Source of the DNA: Streptomyces sp. ISL-1
Lineage (GTDB): Bacteria; Actinomycetota; Actinomycetes; Streptomycetales; Streptomycetaceae
Direction: 5' to 3'
DNA: 64,000 nucleotides
NCBI RefSeq assembly: GCF_018614585.1
Contig: NZ_JAGGOI010000032.1
Coordinates: 124,001 to 188,000, forward strand
Positions 41,208 through 49,811 of the stretch are shown here, one piece after another; the stretch's first letter is position 1, and every line of letters begins with the position of its first letter. The translations under genes were made by a program, and so were the position numbers. Below the pieces are notes generated by a model. It ran no database searches and was not told the DNA's origin. It saw only the letters and a program-made list of their open reading frames with translations.

Positions 41208-42675
41208 GCAGCGTGGGCGCCGCCCGCTCAAGCACCCCCGAGACCCGCTCCCATGTCTCCAAGTCCCGCTGCACAGGCGGCAGTTCCAGAGCCTCGCCGC
41301 CCTGCCAGACGGCCGACAGTGCCACCGGGTCCTCGCCCGTCGCAGCGCTCGCCGCGAGGGCCGCCGCGCCCACGGCGACCAGTTCGGTGCTGTCGGGGAT
41401 CAGCAGCGGGCGGCCGGAGAGGCGGCGTACGGTCTCCACCCAGTGGCGGCCCCTGGCCCCGCCGCCCACCAGGCGCAGCGGCCGGGTGGCCACCGCCTCG
41501 TCGGCCGGGTCGAGGCCGCAGGCGCGCAGGACCTCGTCGAGGGCGCGCAGGACGGTGACGACCGCGCCTTCGTAGGCGGCACCGAGGAGTTGCTGCCGGG
41601 TGGTGGTGTGTCTCAGGCCGGTGAGCAGGCCCGAGGCGGCGGGCAGATCGGGGGTGCGCTCGCCGTCGAGGTACGGCAGGAGTACCACTTCTCCGCCCGC
41701 CTCCGCGGCGTCACGGCCCAGGCCCAGCAGCGCGGCGATCTTGTCGACGGCGAGTGTGCAGTTCAGGGTGCAGGCCAGTGGGAGGTACGTACCGTCCGCG
41801 GCGGCGAATCCGGCGAGGGCCGGGGATGCGGGCCGGGTGCGGCTGGCCGCGAAGACCGTGCCCGAGGTGCCGAGGCTGAGGGCGGGGTGGTCCAGCAGGC
41901 CCGCGCCGCCGAGGCCGAGGCCGACCGCGGCGGCCATGTTGTCGCCGGTGCCCGCGGCGACCGCGATGCCGGCGGGCAGGCCCAGCTCGTCCGCGGCCGT
42001 GGCGGTCAGCGATCCGATGCGGGCAGCGCCGGTGGCGGCCACCGGGGGCAGCAAGTCCGCGTCCAGGCCGATGAGTTGGAGGAGCTCGGGGTCGTACGCG
42101 CCGGTGGCGGTGGAGTACCAGCAGGTGCCCGACGCGTCGCCCGGATCGGTGGCCGCGGTGCCCGCAAGGCGTTCGGTGAGGAAGTCGTGGGGGAGGCGTA
42201 CGGCGGCCGCGGCCGAGGCCGCCCGGGGCTCGTTCTCGCGCAGCCACTGCCACTTCGCGGCCGTCATCGACGCGACCGGCACCGATCCCGTACGGGCCGT
42301 CCACGCGTCCGGACCGCCGAGCGCCTCGGTGAGGGCGGCGGCCTGCGGTGCCGAGCGGGTGTCGTTCCACAGCAGCGCGGGCCGCACCGCAAGCCCCGCC
42401 CGGTCCAGTACGACGAGGCCGTGCTGTTGTCCGGCGACCGCGATACCGATGACGGCGGACGGGTCCAGACCCGATTCCTTCAGCCCGGCGGCGACGGCTT
42501 CGCGCAGCGCGTGCCACCACACCTCGGGGTCGCTCTCGCGTGCCCCGCCCTCGCCGCCGACGTGGTGCGAGGCCCGGCCGACCGCGAGCGTACGGCCGGT
42601 GGCCGCGTCGATGAACGCCGCCTTCGCCGACTGGGTCGAGCTGTCCACGCCGATCACGACCGGCTGCACGGGCAT
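41200..42675 (-). CDS. xylB: Xylulokinase
   Basis: A 491-residue FGGY-family sugar kinase. The N-terminal phosphate loop VVIGVDSSTQSAKAAFIDA, substrate region AVAGQQHGLVVLD with LLWNDTRS, and ATP-binding VAAGTGDNMAAAVGLG and LRLVGGGARGRHWVE are all typical of D-xylulose kinase. It phosphorylates xylulose to xylulose-5-phosphate in the cytoplasm, after xylose isomerase. ATG 42675 is preceded by GAGAGGTGGGGG. It is divergent from xylA, and both are probably controlled by the ROK protein at 44439. Length is normal for the family. Confidence 0.93.
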   Translation of the reverse strand: MPVQPVVIGVDSSTQSAKAAFIDAATGRTLAVGRASHHVGGEGGARESDPEVWWHALREAVAAGLKESGLDPSAVIGIAVAGQQHGLVVLDRAGLAVRPALLWNDTRSAPQAAALTEALGGPDAWTARTGSVPVASMTAAKWQWLRENEPRAASAAAAVRLPHDFLTERLAGTAATDPGDASGTCWYSTATGAYDPELLQLIGLDADLLPPVAATGAARIGSLTATAADELGLPAGIAVAAGTGDNMAAAVGLGLGGAGLLDHPALSLGTSGTVFAASRTRPASPALAGFAAADGTYLPLACTLNCTLAVDKIAALLGLGRDAAEAGGEVVLLPYLDGERTPDLPAASGLLTGLRHTTTRQQLLGAAYEGAVVTVLRALDEVLRACGLDPADEAVATRPLRLVGGGARGRHWVETVRRLSGRPLLIPDSTELVAVGAAALAASAATGEDPVALSAVWQGGEALELPPVQRDLETWERVSGVLERAAPTLLS

Positions 42676-42713
42676 TGCCCCCACCTCTCCCTCCCGGCCC
42701 ATTTGGCCGTCCG

Positions 42714-42815
42714 CGAAACAAATTACGTCAAGCGGCCCGGCGCGAACAGGTGTTGGTGGGGTCTTCTGCGATCGCGCGGGCGTGTGCATTATTAGTAAGG
42801 TCAGCAAACAAACTG
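42714..42815. promoter_or_regulatory. Divergent xylB-xylA promoter with AAACAAA repeats
   Basis: Two similar elements, CGAAACAAATT at 42714-42724 and GCAAACAAACTG at 42804-42815, flank the divergent promoters. TAAGGT at 42796-42801 fits a -10 for xylA. AAACAAA-type half sites are known from ROK-regulated xylose promoters, so binding of the ROK protein encoded at 44439 is likely. Confidence 0.55.
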
Positions 42816-42831
42816 TCGTTGGAAGGCGGTC

Positions 42832-44007
42832 ATGGCGATGACGGAACGCTTCACCCCCACCCCCGAGGACAAGTTCAGCTTCGGTCTCTGGACGGTCGGC
42901 TGGCAGGGCAGGGACCCGTTCGGTGACGCGACCCGATTGCCCCTGGACCCTGTCGAGTCAGTGCAGCGGCTCGCCATGCTCGGTGCGTACGGGGTCACCT
43001 TCCACGACGACGACCTGATCCCCTTCGGCACCTCCGAGTCCGAGCGCGAATCGCACATCAAGCGTTTCCGGCAGGTACTGGACGCGACCGGCCTCGTCGT
43101 GCCGATGGCCACCACCAATCTCTTCACCCACCCCGTGTTCAAGGACGGCGGCTTCACCGCCAACGATCGGGACGTACGCCGGTACGCGCTGCGCAAGACG
43201 ATCCGCAACATCGACCTGGCCGCGGAGCTCGGGGCCCGTACGTATGTCGCCTGGGGCGGGCGCGAGGGCGCGGAATCGGGCGCGGCCAAGGACGTGCGCG
43301 TCGCTCTCGACCGGATGAAGGAGGCCTTCGACCTGCTGGGGGAGTACGTCACCGAGCAGGAGTACGACCTGCGGTTCGCCATCGAGCCCAAGCCCAACGA
43401 GCCGCGCGGCGACATCCTGCTGCCCACCGTCGGCCATGCGCTCGCCTTCATCGAGCGACTTGAGCGGCCCGAGCTGTACGGCGTCAACCCCGAGGTCGGC
43501 CATGAGCAGATGGCTGGACTGAACGTCACCCACTCCGTCGCCCAGGCGCTGTGGGCGGACAAGCTCTTCCACATCGACCTCAATGGGCAGAGCGGCATCA
43601 AGTACGACCAGGATCTGCGCTTCGGCGCGGGCGATCTGCGGTCCGCCTTCTGGCTGGTCGACCTGCTGGAGACCGCGGGCTACGAAGGCCCGCGGCACTT
43701 CGACTTCAAGCCCCCGCGGACCGAGGACTTCGACGGGGTGTGGGCGTCCGCCGCGGGATGCATGCGCAACTATCTGATCCTCAAGGAGCGGGCAGCGGCC
43801 TTCCGCGCGAATCCGCGGGTCCGGGAGGCGCTGCGGGCGGCCCGTCTCGACCGGCTCATGCTGCCCACCGCGGCGGACGGGCTGTCCGGGCTGCTCGCGG
43901 ACCGCGGCGCGTTCGAGGAGTTCGACGTGGAGGAGGCGGCGGAGCGGGGGATGGCGTTCGAAGCGCTCGACCAGCTGGCGATGGATCACCTGCTCGGGGT
44001 GCGCTGA
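42832..44007 (+). CDS. xylA: Xylose isomerase
   Basis: A 391-residue xylose (glucose) isomerase of the actinobacterial class. Catalytic His58 and Asp61 lie in TFHDDDLIPFG, and the metal- and substrate-binding Glu185 and Lys187 lie in IEPKPNEPRGD. Further signature segments are VAWGGREGAE, YGVNPEVGHEQMAGLN and KLFHIDLNGQSGIKYDQD. It interconverts D-xylose and D-xylulose using two divalent metals. The start ATG 42832 has GGAAGG upstream; ATG 42838 is a close alternative. A hairpin terminator follows 21 bases after the stop. Length matches the Streptomyces enzymes. Confidence 0.97.
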   Translation: MAMTERFTPTPEDKFSFGLWTVGWQGRDPFGDATRLPLDPVESVQRLAMLGAYGVTFHDDDLIPFGTSESERESHIKRFRQVLDATGLVVPMATTNLFTHPVFKDGGFTANDRDVRRYALRKTIRNIDLAAELGARTYVAWGGREGAESGAAKDVRVALDRMKEAFDLLGEYVTEQEYDLRFAIEPKPNEPRGDILLPTVGHALAFIERLERPELYGVNPEVGHEQMAGLNVTHSVAQALWADKLFHIDLNGQSGIKYDQDLRFGAGDLRSAFWLVDLLETAGYEGPRHFDFKPPRTEDFDGVWASAAGCMRNYLILKERAAAFRANPRVREALRAARLDRLMLPTAADGLSGLLADRGAFEEFDVEEAAERGMAFEALDQLAMDHLLGVR

Positions 44008-44027
44008 AGCAGCGCGGGCCCCGTCGA

Positions 44028-44046
44028 CTGGGGGCGCTGCCCCCAG
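44028..44046 (+). terminator. xylA terminator hairpin
   Basis: CTGGGGGC and GCCCCCAG form a perfect 8-bp stem with loop GCT, 21 bases after the xylA stop. Confidence 0.8.
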
Positions 44047-44059
44047 ACCCCCGGGTCCT

Positions 44060-44420
44060 CAAACGCCGGACGGGCTGAAAGGGCGGTCCTCGTGTGGCGG
44101 CGGACGGGCCGGGAAGTGTTCGCGGGCGCCGGGCGGGCTGAAAGATGGACCTCAAACGCCGGACGGGCTGGAAAGGCGTTCCTCAGGCAGCGAAAGGGCT
44201 GGGAAGCGCCGTCGGCCCGGCGGGCGGGTTGGGAAGTGTTCTCGGCGGCGGACTTGCTGGGGGGTATCCTCGCGGGCCGGGCGGGTTGGGAAGCGTCCGC
44301 GCGTCGGAGGAGGCTGGGAAGTGTTCACGCGCGGCGGGCCGGCTGGGAAGCGTCCGCCCGCGCCGGACGGGCTGAGCAACGTCCCCGCCCGCCGGGCCAG
44401 TTGGGAAGCGTCCCCCAAGT
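44060..44420 (+). repeat. Array of about 12 degenerate 29-base repeats
   Basis: Between xylA and the ROK gene, imperfect units recur about every 27-32 bases. A typical unit is GCCGGACGGGCTGGGAAG followed by a GTTC/GTCC block. The first unit sits in the common streptomycete intergenic context CCTCAAACGCCGGACGGGCT. Units diverge from each other at several positions, so the array is old. It has no spacer diversity like a CRISPR and no supported gene. Confidence 0.75.
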
Positions 44421-44438
44421 GGCAGGCGGCCCCGAGAA

Positions 44439-45689
44439 TCAGCCCGCCGCGCGGTCCGCGAACGCCACCGGGTCCGCCAGTACGTCCCGCACCACCAGCG
44501 CCGCCGCGCCGCGTACCGCGTCCGCCGCCGGGGACGAGGCGCGCAGCCGGGTGCCGTACTTCGGCCACAGGCCCGACACCACCCGGCCGGACAGCTCGTC
44601 GCCGGCCGGTGGCGAGAGCCAGGGCAGCAGCGGCCGGTAGATCCCGCCGAGCACCACCGCGTCCGGGTCGAAGAGGTTCACCGCCCCGGACAGCACCCGG
44701 CCCAGCATCAGCCCGGCCTGCCCGAGCGCCGCCACCGCGCGGGTCTCGCCCGCACGGGCGCGCCGCTCCAGCTCGGCGACGCCCGCCGCGCCGGTCCGCT
44801 CGTCGATGCCCGCTGTTCGCAGCAGCGCCGACTGGCCCGCGTACTGCTCCAGGCAGCCGCGCGAGCCGCAGCGGCACTCGGGGCCGTCCGGGTCCACCAG
44901 CACATGACCGATCTCCCCGGCGAATCCGTGCGCGCCGCGCAGCAGTTCACCGTCCAGGACCAGCGCGCCGCCCACCCCGATCTCGCCGGTCAGATACAGA
45001 AAGCTGCGTACGTCGCCGAGGCCGCCGAACCACAACTCGGCCAGGGCCGCCACATTCGCCTCGTTCTCCGAACGCACCGGCAGCTGCGGCAGGCCGGGCC
45101 GCAGCGCCGCGAGCGCCTCGGCGAACGGGCCCTCGGCCGCGACCTGCGTCCAGCCGAGGTTGGGCGCGTGCCGGACCGTGCCCGCCGAGATCAGCCCGGG
45201 CAGCGCCAACTCCGCGCCGACCGGCCACAGTTCCTGCTCGGCAGCCGACGCCAGCGCCCCGGCGGCGATCCGCGCCGCGCGGCCGAGCACCCGGTCGGGC
45301 GGCGCACCGCGATTGTCCAGGTGCTCGACGAGCCGTACCCGGTCGGTGCCCGCGAGATCCACGACGCACACCGACACATAGTCGACGTTGATCTCGACCC
45401 CGATGCCGGCGACGCCCGTACGGGCCACCTTGAGCACCGTGCCGGGCCGGCCCGCCTGTCCGCTGAACGTCTTGCCCGACTCCGAGAGGAACCCGCTCTC
45501 CAGCAACTGCTCCACCAGTGAGGAGACGGCCGCCCGGGTCAGCCCCACCCGCGCCGAGACTCCGGCGCGGGTCACCTCACCCTCGTCGCGGACCGCCCGC
45601 AGCACCAGGCTGAGGTTGTGCCGGCGCACCGTCTCCCGGTCGGCCTTGGGTTCCAGCGGGATCTGGCCGCCCGCGCCGGTCAGCCTCAC
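44439..45689 (-). CDS. ROK-family repressor (XylR-like)
   Basis: A 416-residue ROK regulator. An N-terminal winged helix (RRHNLSLVLRAVRDEGEVTR, AGVSARVGLTRAAVSSLVEQ) precedes the sugar-kinase-like part with GIGVEINVDYVSVCVVDL, the sugar-binding ENEANVAALAELWFG and the zinc motif CRCGSRGCLEQY. Such proteins repress sugar genes until the sugar binds. Its neighbour is the xyl pair, hence XylR-like. GTG 45689 overlaps the stop of the FAD-oxidoreductase gene by four bases (GTGA), so it is translated as the last gene of the overlapping chain rather than from its own promoter. No strong ribosome binding site is visible, fitting translational coupling. Confidence 0.88.
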   Translation of the reverse strand: MRLTGAGGQIPLEPKADRETVRRHNLSLVLRAVRDEGEVTRAGVSARVGLTRAAVSSLVEQLLESGFLSESGKTFSGQAGRPGTVLKVARTGVAGIGVEINVDYVSVCVVDLAGTDRVRLVEHLDNRGAPPDRVLGRAARIAAGALASAAEQELWPVGAELALPGLISAGTVRHAPNLGWTQVAAEGPFAEALAALRPGLPQLPVRSENEANVAALAELWFGGLGDVRSFLYLTGEIGVGGALVLDGELLRGAHGFAGEIGHVLVDPDGPECRCGSRGCLEQYAGQSALLRTAGIDERTGAAGVAELERRARAGETRAVAALGQAGLMLGRVLSGAVNLFDPDAVVLGGIYRPLLPWLSPPAGDELSGRVVSGLWPKYGTRLRASSPAADAVRGAAALVVRDVLADPVAFADRAAG

Positions 45690-47131
45690 GCGTCCGCCGG
45701 ATCGGTCTCGAGTGTGCTTCGCGGCTCCTTCGCGACCCGTAGCTCCTCGTTGGTGAGCGGCGGACCCGGCAGCTGCGGCAGCTTGGGTCCGCGCAGCACG
45801 GCCAGTACGATCTCGGGCTTGAGCAGCGACGTGATCGGCGCGGAGAGGGTCATCACGTCGAACAGCGCACGGGTGACCAGGGGGCGGCCGGTGGCGGTCA
45901 GCATCAGCCGGTCCACATAGCGGCGCAGCACAGTGGTGGACGCGCCCGGCTCCTTGCCGACGGCCCCGGGGTAGAGGATGTCCTGCCCGGTGGCCAGGTC
46001 CCAGGCCGTGCCGACCGGTCCGGCCACCGCACGCTGCACCCGGCGGGCGAGGCCCGGGGCGGTGAGGCTGTGTGCCTGGAGCTCCTTGCGCAGCGTGAGG
46101 ACGCCCTGGGCCGCGACCGACATACCGTGCCCGTAGACCGGGTTGTACGTGGCCACCGCGTCGCCGATGGCCACGAAGCCCTCCGGCCAGTCGGCGATCT
46201 TCTCGTAGAACCGCCGCCGGTTGACGGTGCTGCGGGAGACGACGACATCGGTGAGCGGCTCGGCGTTGCTGATCAGTTCGGCCACGACGGGATGCCGGAC
46301 GCCGCGGGCGAAGTTCTCGAACTCGGCGGCGGAGTTGGTGGGCTGGCCGCCACGGGTGCCCGACAGCGTCACCAGCCAGCGGCGTCCCTCGATGGGCACG
46401 ATGGTCGCCGTCTGGCCGGGCCGCTGCTCGCGCGCGTCGGCCTGCACATTGACGACGGGATACTCCTCGGTGCCCTCCGGCGCCCGGAAAATCCGGCTGG
46501 CGTAGGCGAGACCCGAGTCGACCTTCTCCTCGTGCACGGAGGCGACGCCCAGTGAACGCAGCCAGTCGGGCGCCCGCGAACCGCGGCCACTGGCGTCGAC
46601 CACCAGATCGGCGTCCAGGACGAGTTCGCTCCCGTCCTGGCGGCGCACCCGCACACCCGTCACCCGGCCGGCGTCGCCTTCGAGGCCGAGTAGTTCGGTG
46701 CCCGCCAGGACCGTGACCCCGGGGCGGGCGACGACCTCGTCCCGTACCACCCAGTCGAGCAGATCGCGGCTGCAGGCGATCAGGAACTGCATTTGAGGCC
46801 AGCGGCGGAACCAGCCCTGCGCGGACATGGAGACCAGGCCCGTGGGCAGCGGGATCCGGCGCGCGCCCGCCGCCAGCCAGCGCTCGGTGACACCGGGCAG
46901 CAGGGCCTCCATCGCCCGCGCCCCGCCCGACCACAGCAGATGCGCGTGGTGCGCCTGCGGGAGGCTCTTGCGCGCTTGAGGTCCGGACGGCAGGGCGTCG
47001 CGGTCGACGAGGGTGACCTCGTCGGCGTACTCGGCGAGGACGGCGGCCGCCAGCATGCCGGCCAGCCCCCCGCCGATCACGACGGCCCGGCGCACAGCCG
47101 TGCTACGGCGGGTTCTCACAGGATCGCTCAT
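45686..47131 (-). CDS. FAD-dependent oxidoreductase/monooxygenase
   Basis: A 481-residue flavoprotein of the p-hydroxybenzoate-hydroxylase fold. The dinucleotide-binding motif is VVIGGGLAGMLAAAVLAE near the N-terminus. An internal LVVDASGRGSRAPDWL and the second FAD motif VAIGDAVATYNPVYGHGMS are intact. The group includes squalene-epoxidase and geranylgeranyl-reductase-like enzymes; the substrate is unknown. ATG 47131 overlaps the stop of the membrane protein gene by four bases, and its own stop overlaps the ROK start. It belongs to a set with XRE, ImmA/IrrE-like and MAB_1171c-like genes. Confidence 0.85.
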   Translation of the reverse strand: MSDPVRTRRSTAVRRAVVIGGGLAGMLAAAVLAEYADEVTLVDRDALPSGPQARKSLPQAHHAHLLWSGGARAMEALLPGVTERWLAAGARRIPLPTGLVSMSAQGWFRRWPQMQFLIACSRDLLDWVVRDEVVARPGVTVLAGTELLGLEGDAGRVTGVRVRRQDGSELVLDADLVVDASGRGSRAPDWLRSLGVASVHEEKVDSGLAYASRIFRAPEGTEEYPVVNVQADAREQRPGQTATIVPIEGRRWLVTLSGTRGGQPTNSAAEFENFARGVRHPVVAELISNAEPLTDVVVSRSTVNRRRFYEKIADWPEGFVAIGDAVATYNPVYGHGMSVAAQGVLTLRKELQAHSLTAPGLARRVQRAVAGPVGTAWDLATGQDILYPGAVGKEPGASTTVLRRYVDRLMLTATGRPLVTRALFDVMTLSAPITSLLKPEIVLAVLRGPKLPQLPGPPLTNEELRVAKEPRSTLETDPADA

Positions 47132-48315
47132 AGGGAGCCGCTCTCTGACCTGGCCGCACGCCGGCGGGCTGCTTCAACGACGGGTGAATGGCGCAGCGCG
47201 AGGGACATGCGCACCAGATCGCGCGGTCCTTCGACTGCTTTGGGGGTGTAAGCCTGGGCCGAGCTTATGATCTTGCCGTCCGGATCGGCCGTCCGGGCCC
47301 GCAGTGCCGCCGCGACCATCGCCGCGTCGGCGATGGCCTGGGCCTGTCGCGGATCGGAGCCGGCCTCGATCGCCGCGTCATGGGCGTCGGCGCGCAGCGC
47401 GGGGTCGAAGTAGGGATCCAGATGGAGCATCCCGTCGTGGATGTCGGACTCGCGCTGGGTTACCCGCAGATCCGCGGAGGACCACCAGGAGATACGTACG
47501 GAAGGGGTGCCGTCGGGCACCACCGTGCGCAGTTCGCGCCAGAGCGTGCCCAGCTGCCGGTACGTGGTCCAGGTGTGCCAGTTGTCCGACAGACGCTGGG
47601 CGATCAGCGGCAGGATGAAGCCGACGGCGCTCAGCAGTGCGCCCAGCGACGCCAGGGGCGGCGCGGCGGATGTGCTCAGACCGTCCCAGTCGAGGCCGGC
47701 CCAGCGGGCGAACACGGCGGCGAACTTGCTGACGCCGTAGCCCAGATTGAACAGCGAGCCGGCCACGATGGTCACCAGGCCGGTCCGCAGCCAGCCGTGC
47801 ACCTGCAGCGACCAGCGCCAGCACAGAGCGGTCATCCCGATGGCGGCGACGCTGTGCGCGACCAGGTACAGCACGATCATCTCGCGGATGTACGGCGTCG
47901 TGGCGTAGTACGTGTCGAGATCGCGCAGCCGCTCCACCGGGGCGTCGCCGAGTACGAACAGCACCACCAGCGCCACGACCACCAGGCCGTAGCCGATCAC
48001 CCAGCCGCGCGAGATCTGCCGGGTCTCCTGCGGTGGTCCGCCGCGCCAGTTGACGAGCAGCACCAGACAGGACGCGCTGAAGGCGGTCAGAATGCAGTAG
48101 ACGAGCGGCGCGGAGAAGTTGGCGACGCCGGTGAGGCGGTTGACCTCGGCGATCGTCGGCGGCGCGGCGAAGAAGAAGGTGCACGCCGCCAGCACGAGCA
48201 GGGCACACACGGAACGCAGCAGCGGATCACGCCAGTCGCGCAGCATCCCGGGGAGCTTGAACACGAGTGCGAAACCCAGCGCGGCAGCTGGGATGTAATA
48301 GTCCTGACCGTCCAC
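47128..48315 (-). CDS. MAB_1171c-like membrane protein
   Basis: A 395-residue protein with seven predicted transmembrane segments in its first about 240 residues (for example LLRSVCALLVLAACTFFFAA, GWVIGYGLVVVALVVLFVLG and PLASLGALLSAVGFILPLIA) and a cytoplasmic C-terminal domain with TWTTYRQLGTLWRELRTVVP. This matches the MAB_1171c family (DUF6545), often next to an XRE regulator and an ImmA/IrrE-like peptidase in actinomycetes, as here. It ends in a four-base overlap with the FAD-oxidoreductase gene and starts three bases after the peptidase gene. The role is unknown; a signalling receptor is a reasonable guess. Confidence 0.82.
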   Translation of the reverse strand: MDGQDYYIPAAALGFALVFKLPGMLRDWRDPLLRSVCALLVLAACTFFFAAPPTIAEVNRLTGVANFSAPLVYCILTAFSASCLVLLVNWRGGPPQETRQISRGWVIGYGLVVVALVVLFVLGDAPVERLRDLDTYYATTPYIREMIVLYLVAHSVAAIGMTALCWRWSLQVHGWLRTGLVTIVAGSLFNLGYGVSKFAAVFARWAGLDWDGLSTSAAPPLASLGALLSAVGFILPLIAQRLSDNWHTWTTYRQLGTLWRELRTVVPDGTPSVRISWWSSADLRVTQRESDIHDGMLHLDPYFDPALRADAHDAAIEAGSDPRQAQAIADAAMVAAALRARTADPDGKIISSAQAYTPKAVEGPRDLVRMSLALRHSPVVEAARRRAARSESGSL

Positions 48316-48318
48316 GCA

Positions 48319-48867
48319 TCAGCCCTGTGGCCCGCGGTATCCCAAGGACGCCTCGATCCGGCCCGCGAGTCCGTCCCGCCGCGTGTGCCCGCGGCCCGTC
48401 GAACCGGCGAGCCAGGTACGGCACTTGCTGCCGAGCAGCAGTCCGAAGCTCTCGGCCTCGTTCTCCTCGGCCTGGTCGAAACGGGTCCTGGCCGCCACCT
48501 TCAGCACGGTCGCCTGCAGGTCCGCCTCGTCCGAGAGCAGCCGGGCGGCGACGGCCGCGCCGTCGACATGGTGAGTGCAGTGCCCGGCCTTCATATGCCA
48601 CAACTCATGTCCGAGGATGACCAGTTGATGATCGGGTGCGGTGCGCTCCTCGATGACGATCAGATCCTGGTCCGTCATGTCGAGCCAGAGCCCGCTGGCC
48701 GTGCCGGGCGGGAACGTCGCCATGCGGTACCGGACGGGCCGGCCGCGGCGCTTGCTCATTCCGCCGCACAGGGAGGCATAGAGATCGGCGGGCTCGGCCG
48801 GGGCGGGCAGATCGATTCCGGCTACCAGCTCGCCGCACAGCCGTCGCATCTCCTTGCCTATGCTCAC
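48319..48867 (-). CDS. ImmA/IrrE-like metallopeptidase
   Basis: A 182-residue protein with the zinc-peptidase motif HELWH at residues 87-91 in LVILGHELWHMKAGHC, the hallmark of the ImmA/IrrE family. These peptidases cut partner XRE repressors to release a stress or mobile-element response. GTG 48867 follows GGAGAGGAG. The XRE gene upstream (48943) is the obvious substrate candidate, and the membrane protein gene follows. The first helix and the C-terminus have no other recognisable domain. Confidence 0.85.
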   Translation of the reverse strand: MSIGKEMRRLCGELVAGIDLPAPAEPADLYASLCGGMSKRRGRPVRYRMATFPPGTASGLWLDMTDQDLIVIEERTAPDHQLVILGHELWHMKAGHCTHHVDGAAVAARLLSDEADLQATVLKVAARTRFDQAEENEAESFGLLLGSKCRTWLAGSTGRGHTRRDGLAGRIEASLGYRGPQG

Positions 48868-48942
48868 CGTTCTCCTCTCCCCTTCAGCGGTTGCGTGCAC
48901 ACGCGTGAGTCCAACCCTGTCCTGAAATCAGGGTTCCCTACG

Positions 48943-49575
48943 TCAAAGTTCGGTCGGCTTGACGCTCTCCAGGAGCATGTCGAGCCACTCGGTGACCTTG
49001 TCCCGGTGTTTGTCGGTGGGCAGTTGAGCGGCCCGCCAGGCGATGCCCCGTACGCCATGGTCCTGCAGCAGCCGCTCCAGCGGGTCGCCCTCGCCCGCGT
49101 AGTCGTGCAGGAGCCGCTGCTCGGTGCGCTGGAGTGCGCCGTTGAGCGCGTCGGCGTCCTCGGCGGTGAGGAATCCGGCGTGCACCTTGAAGAACCTCTG
49201 AATGGCATCGCAGTGCTCCATGGTCGGCCGGCGGTCCCCGTTGATGAGAGCCCCCGCCTGCTGCCGTGACATGCCGGCGCCGTCGGCGATCTCCTGCTGG
49301 GTGTACCGGCGGCCGTTGGGCTTCAGCCGGGTCCTGCGCAGCAGGTCGAAGCGTTGCAGAAAGCGCGCCTGGAGGTCGGGTTCACCGGCGGGCCGGCCGT
49401 CCAGCAGGGCGGTGACCACGTCGGCGGGAACGCCCGACGCCTCGGAGAGCTGGTGTACGTCGAAGATCTCGCCGTAACTCAGTCCGAGCTTGCCGGCGAG
49501 TTCGGCGACGCGGGCGACGGACGCCGCCAGGGGGCCTGTGGCCGTCGGGCCCGGAACCAAGAAGCCGTCTGTCAC
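48943..49575 (-). CDS. XRE-family regulator, likely ImmA/IrrE partner
   Basis: A 210-residue regulator with a helix-turn-helix in its middle: RRYTQQEIADGAGMSRQQAG and ALINGDRRPTMEHCDAIQ near residues 85-125. The first 80 residues are helical, and the C-terminal part ends in VTEWLDMLLESVK. GTG 49575 has AGGAGA eight bases upstream. It heads the minus-strand set with the ImmA/IrrE-like peptidase, MAB_1171c-like protein, FAD oxidoreductase and ROK regulator, and is the likely sensor-repressor cleaved by the peptidase. Confidence 0.8.
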   Translation of the reverse strand: MTDGFLVPGPTATGPLAASVARVAELAGKLGLSYGEIFDVHQLSEASGVPADVVTALLDGRPAGEPDLQARFLQRFDLLRRTRLKPNGRRYTQQEIADGAGMSRQQAGALINGDRRPTMEHCDAIQRFFKVHAGFLTAEDADALNGALQRTEQRLLHDYAGEGDPLERLLQDHGVRGIAWRAAQLPTDKHRDKVTEWLDMLLESVKPTEL

Positions 49576-49811
49576 CAGTAGGTCTCCTAGATCACGCGAG
49601 GTCGCTCCGCACACAGTGGGCTGCGGGGAGGTTAACCGTTTCCGGGGAGTAGAGCCAGGTCTTGCCACAGCTGTGGCGCGATTTGAGCGCTCAGCGGCGT
49701 GGAATGCCACGATAGTTGACATGGCCGCGTTTGCGGTAGCAGGATCGCCACGCGGTGTGAAGATCCAAAGGGCGCTGCCGCAGCGGGACTTCGAGAAGGG
49801 TGGCGTTCTCG

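Noticed and set aside
44060..44420. CRISPR array
   Set aside because: The units are imperfect throughout with no distinct spacers, no leader and no cas genes; the array is a degenerate tandem repeat.
45690..46934. N-terminal extension of the ROK regulator (831 residues in total)
   Set aside because: It overlaps the FAD-oxidoreductase gene in another frame and consists of Arg/Gly/Ala-rich shadow sequence; the ROK helix-turn-helix starts just after GTG 45689.
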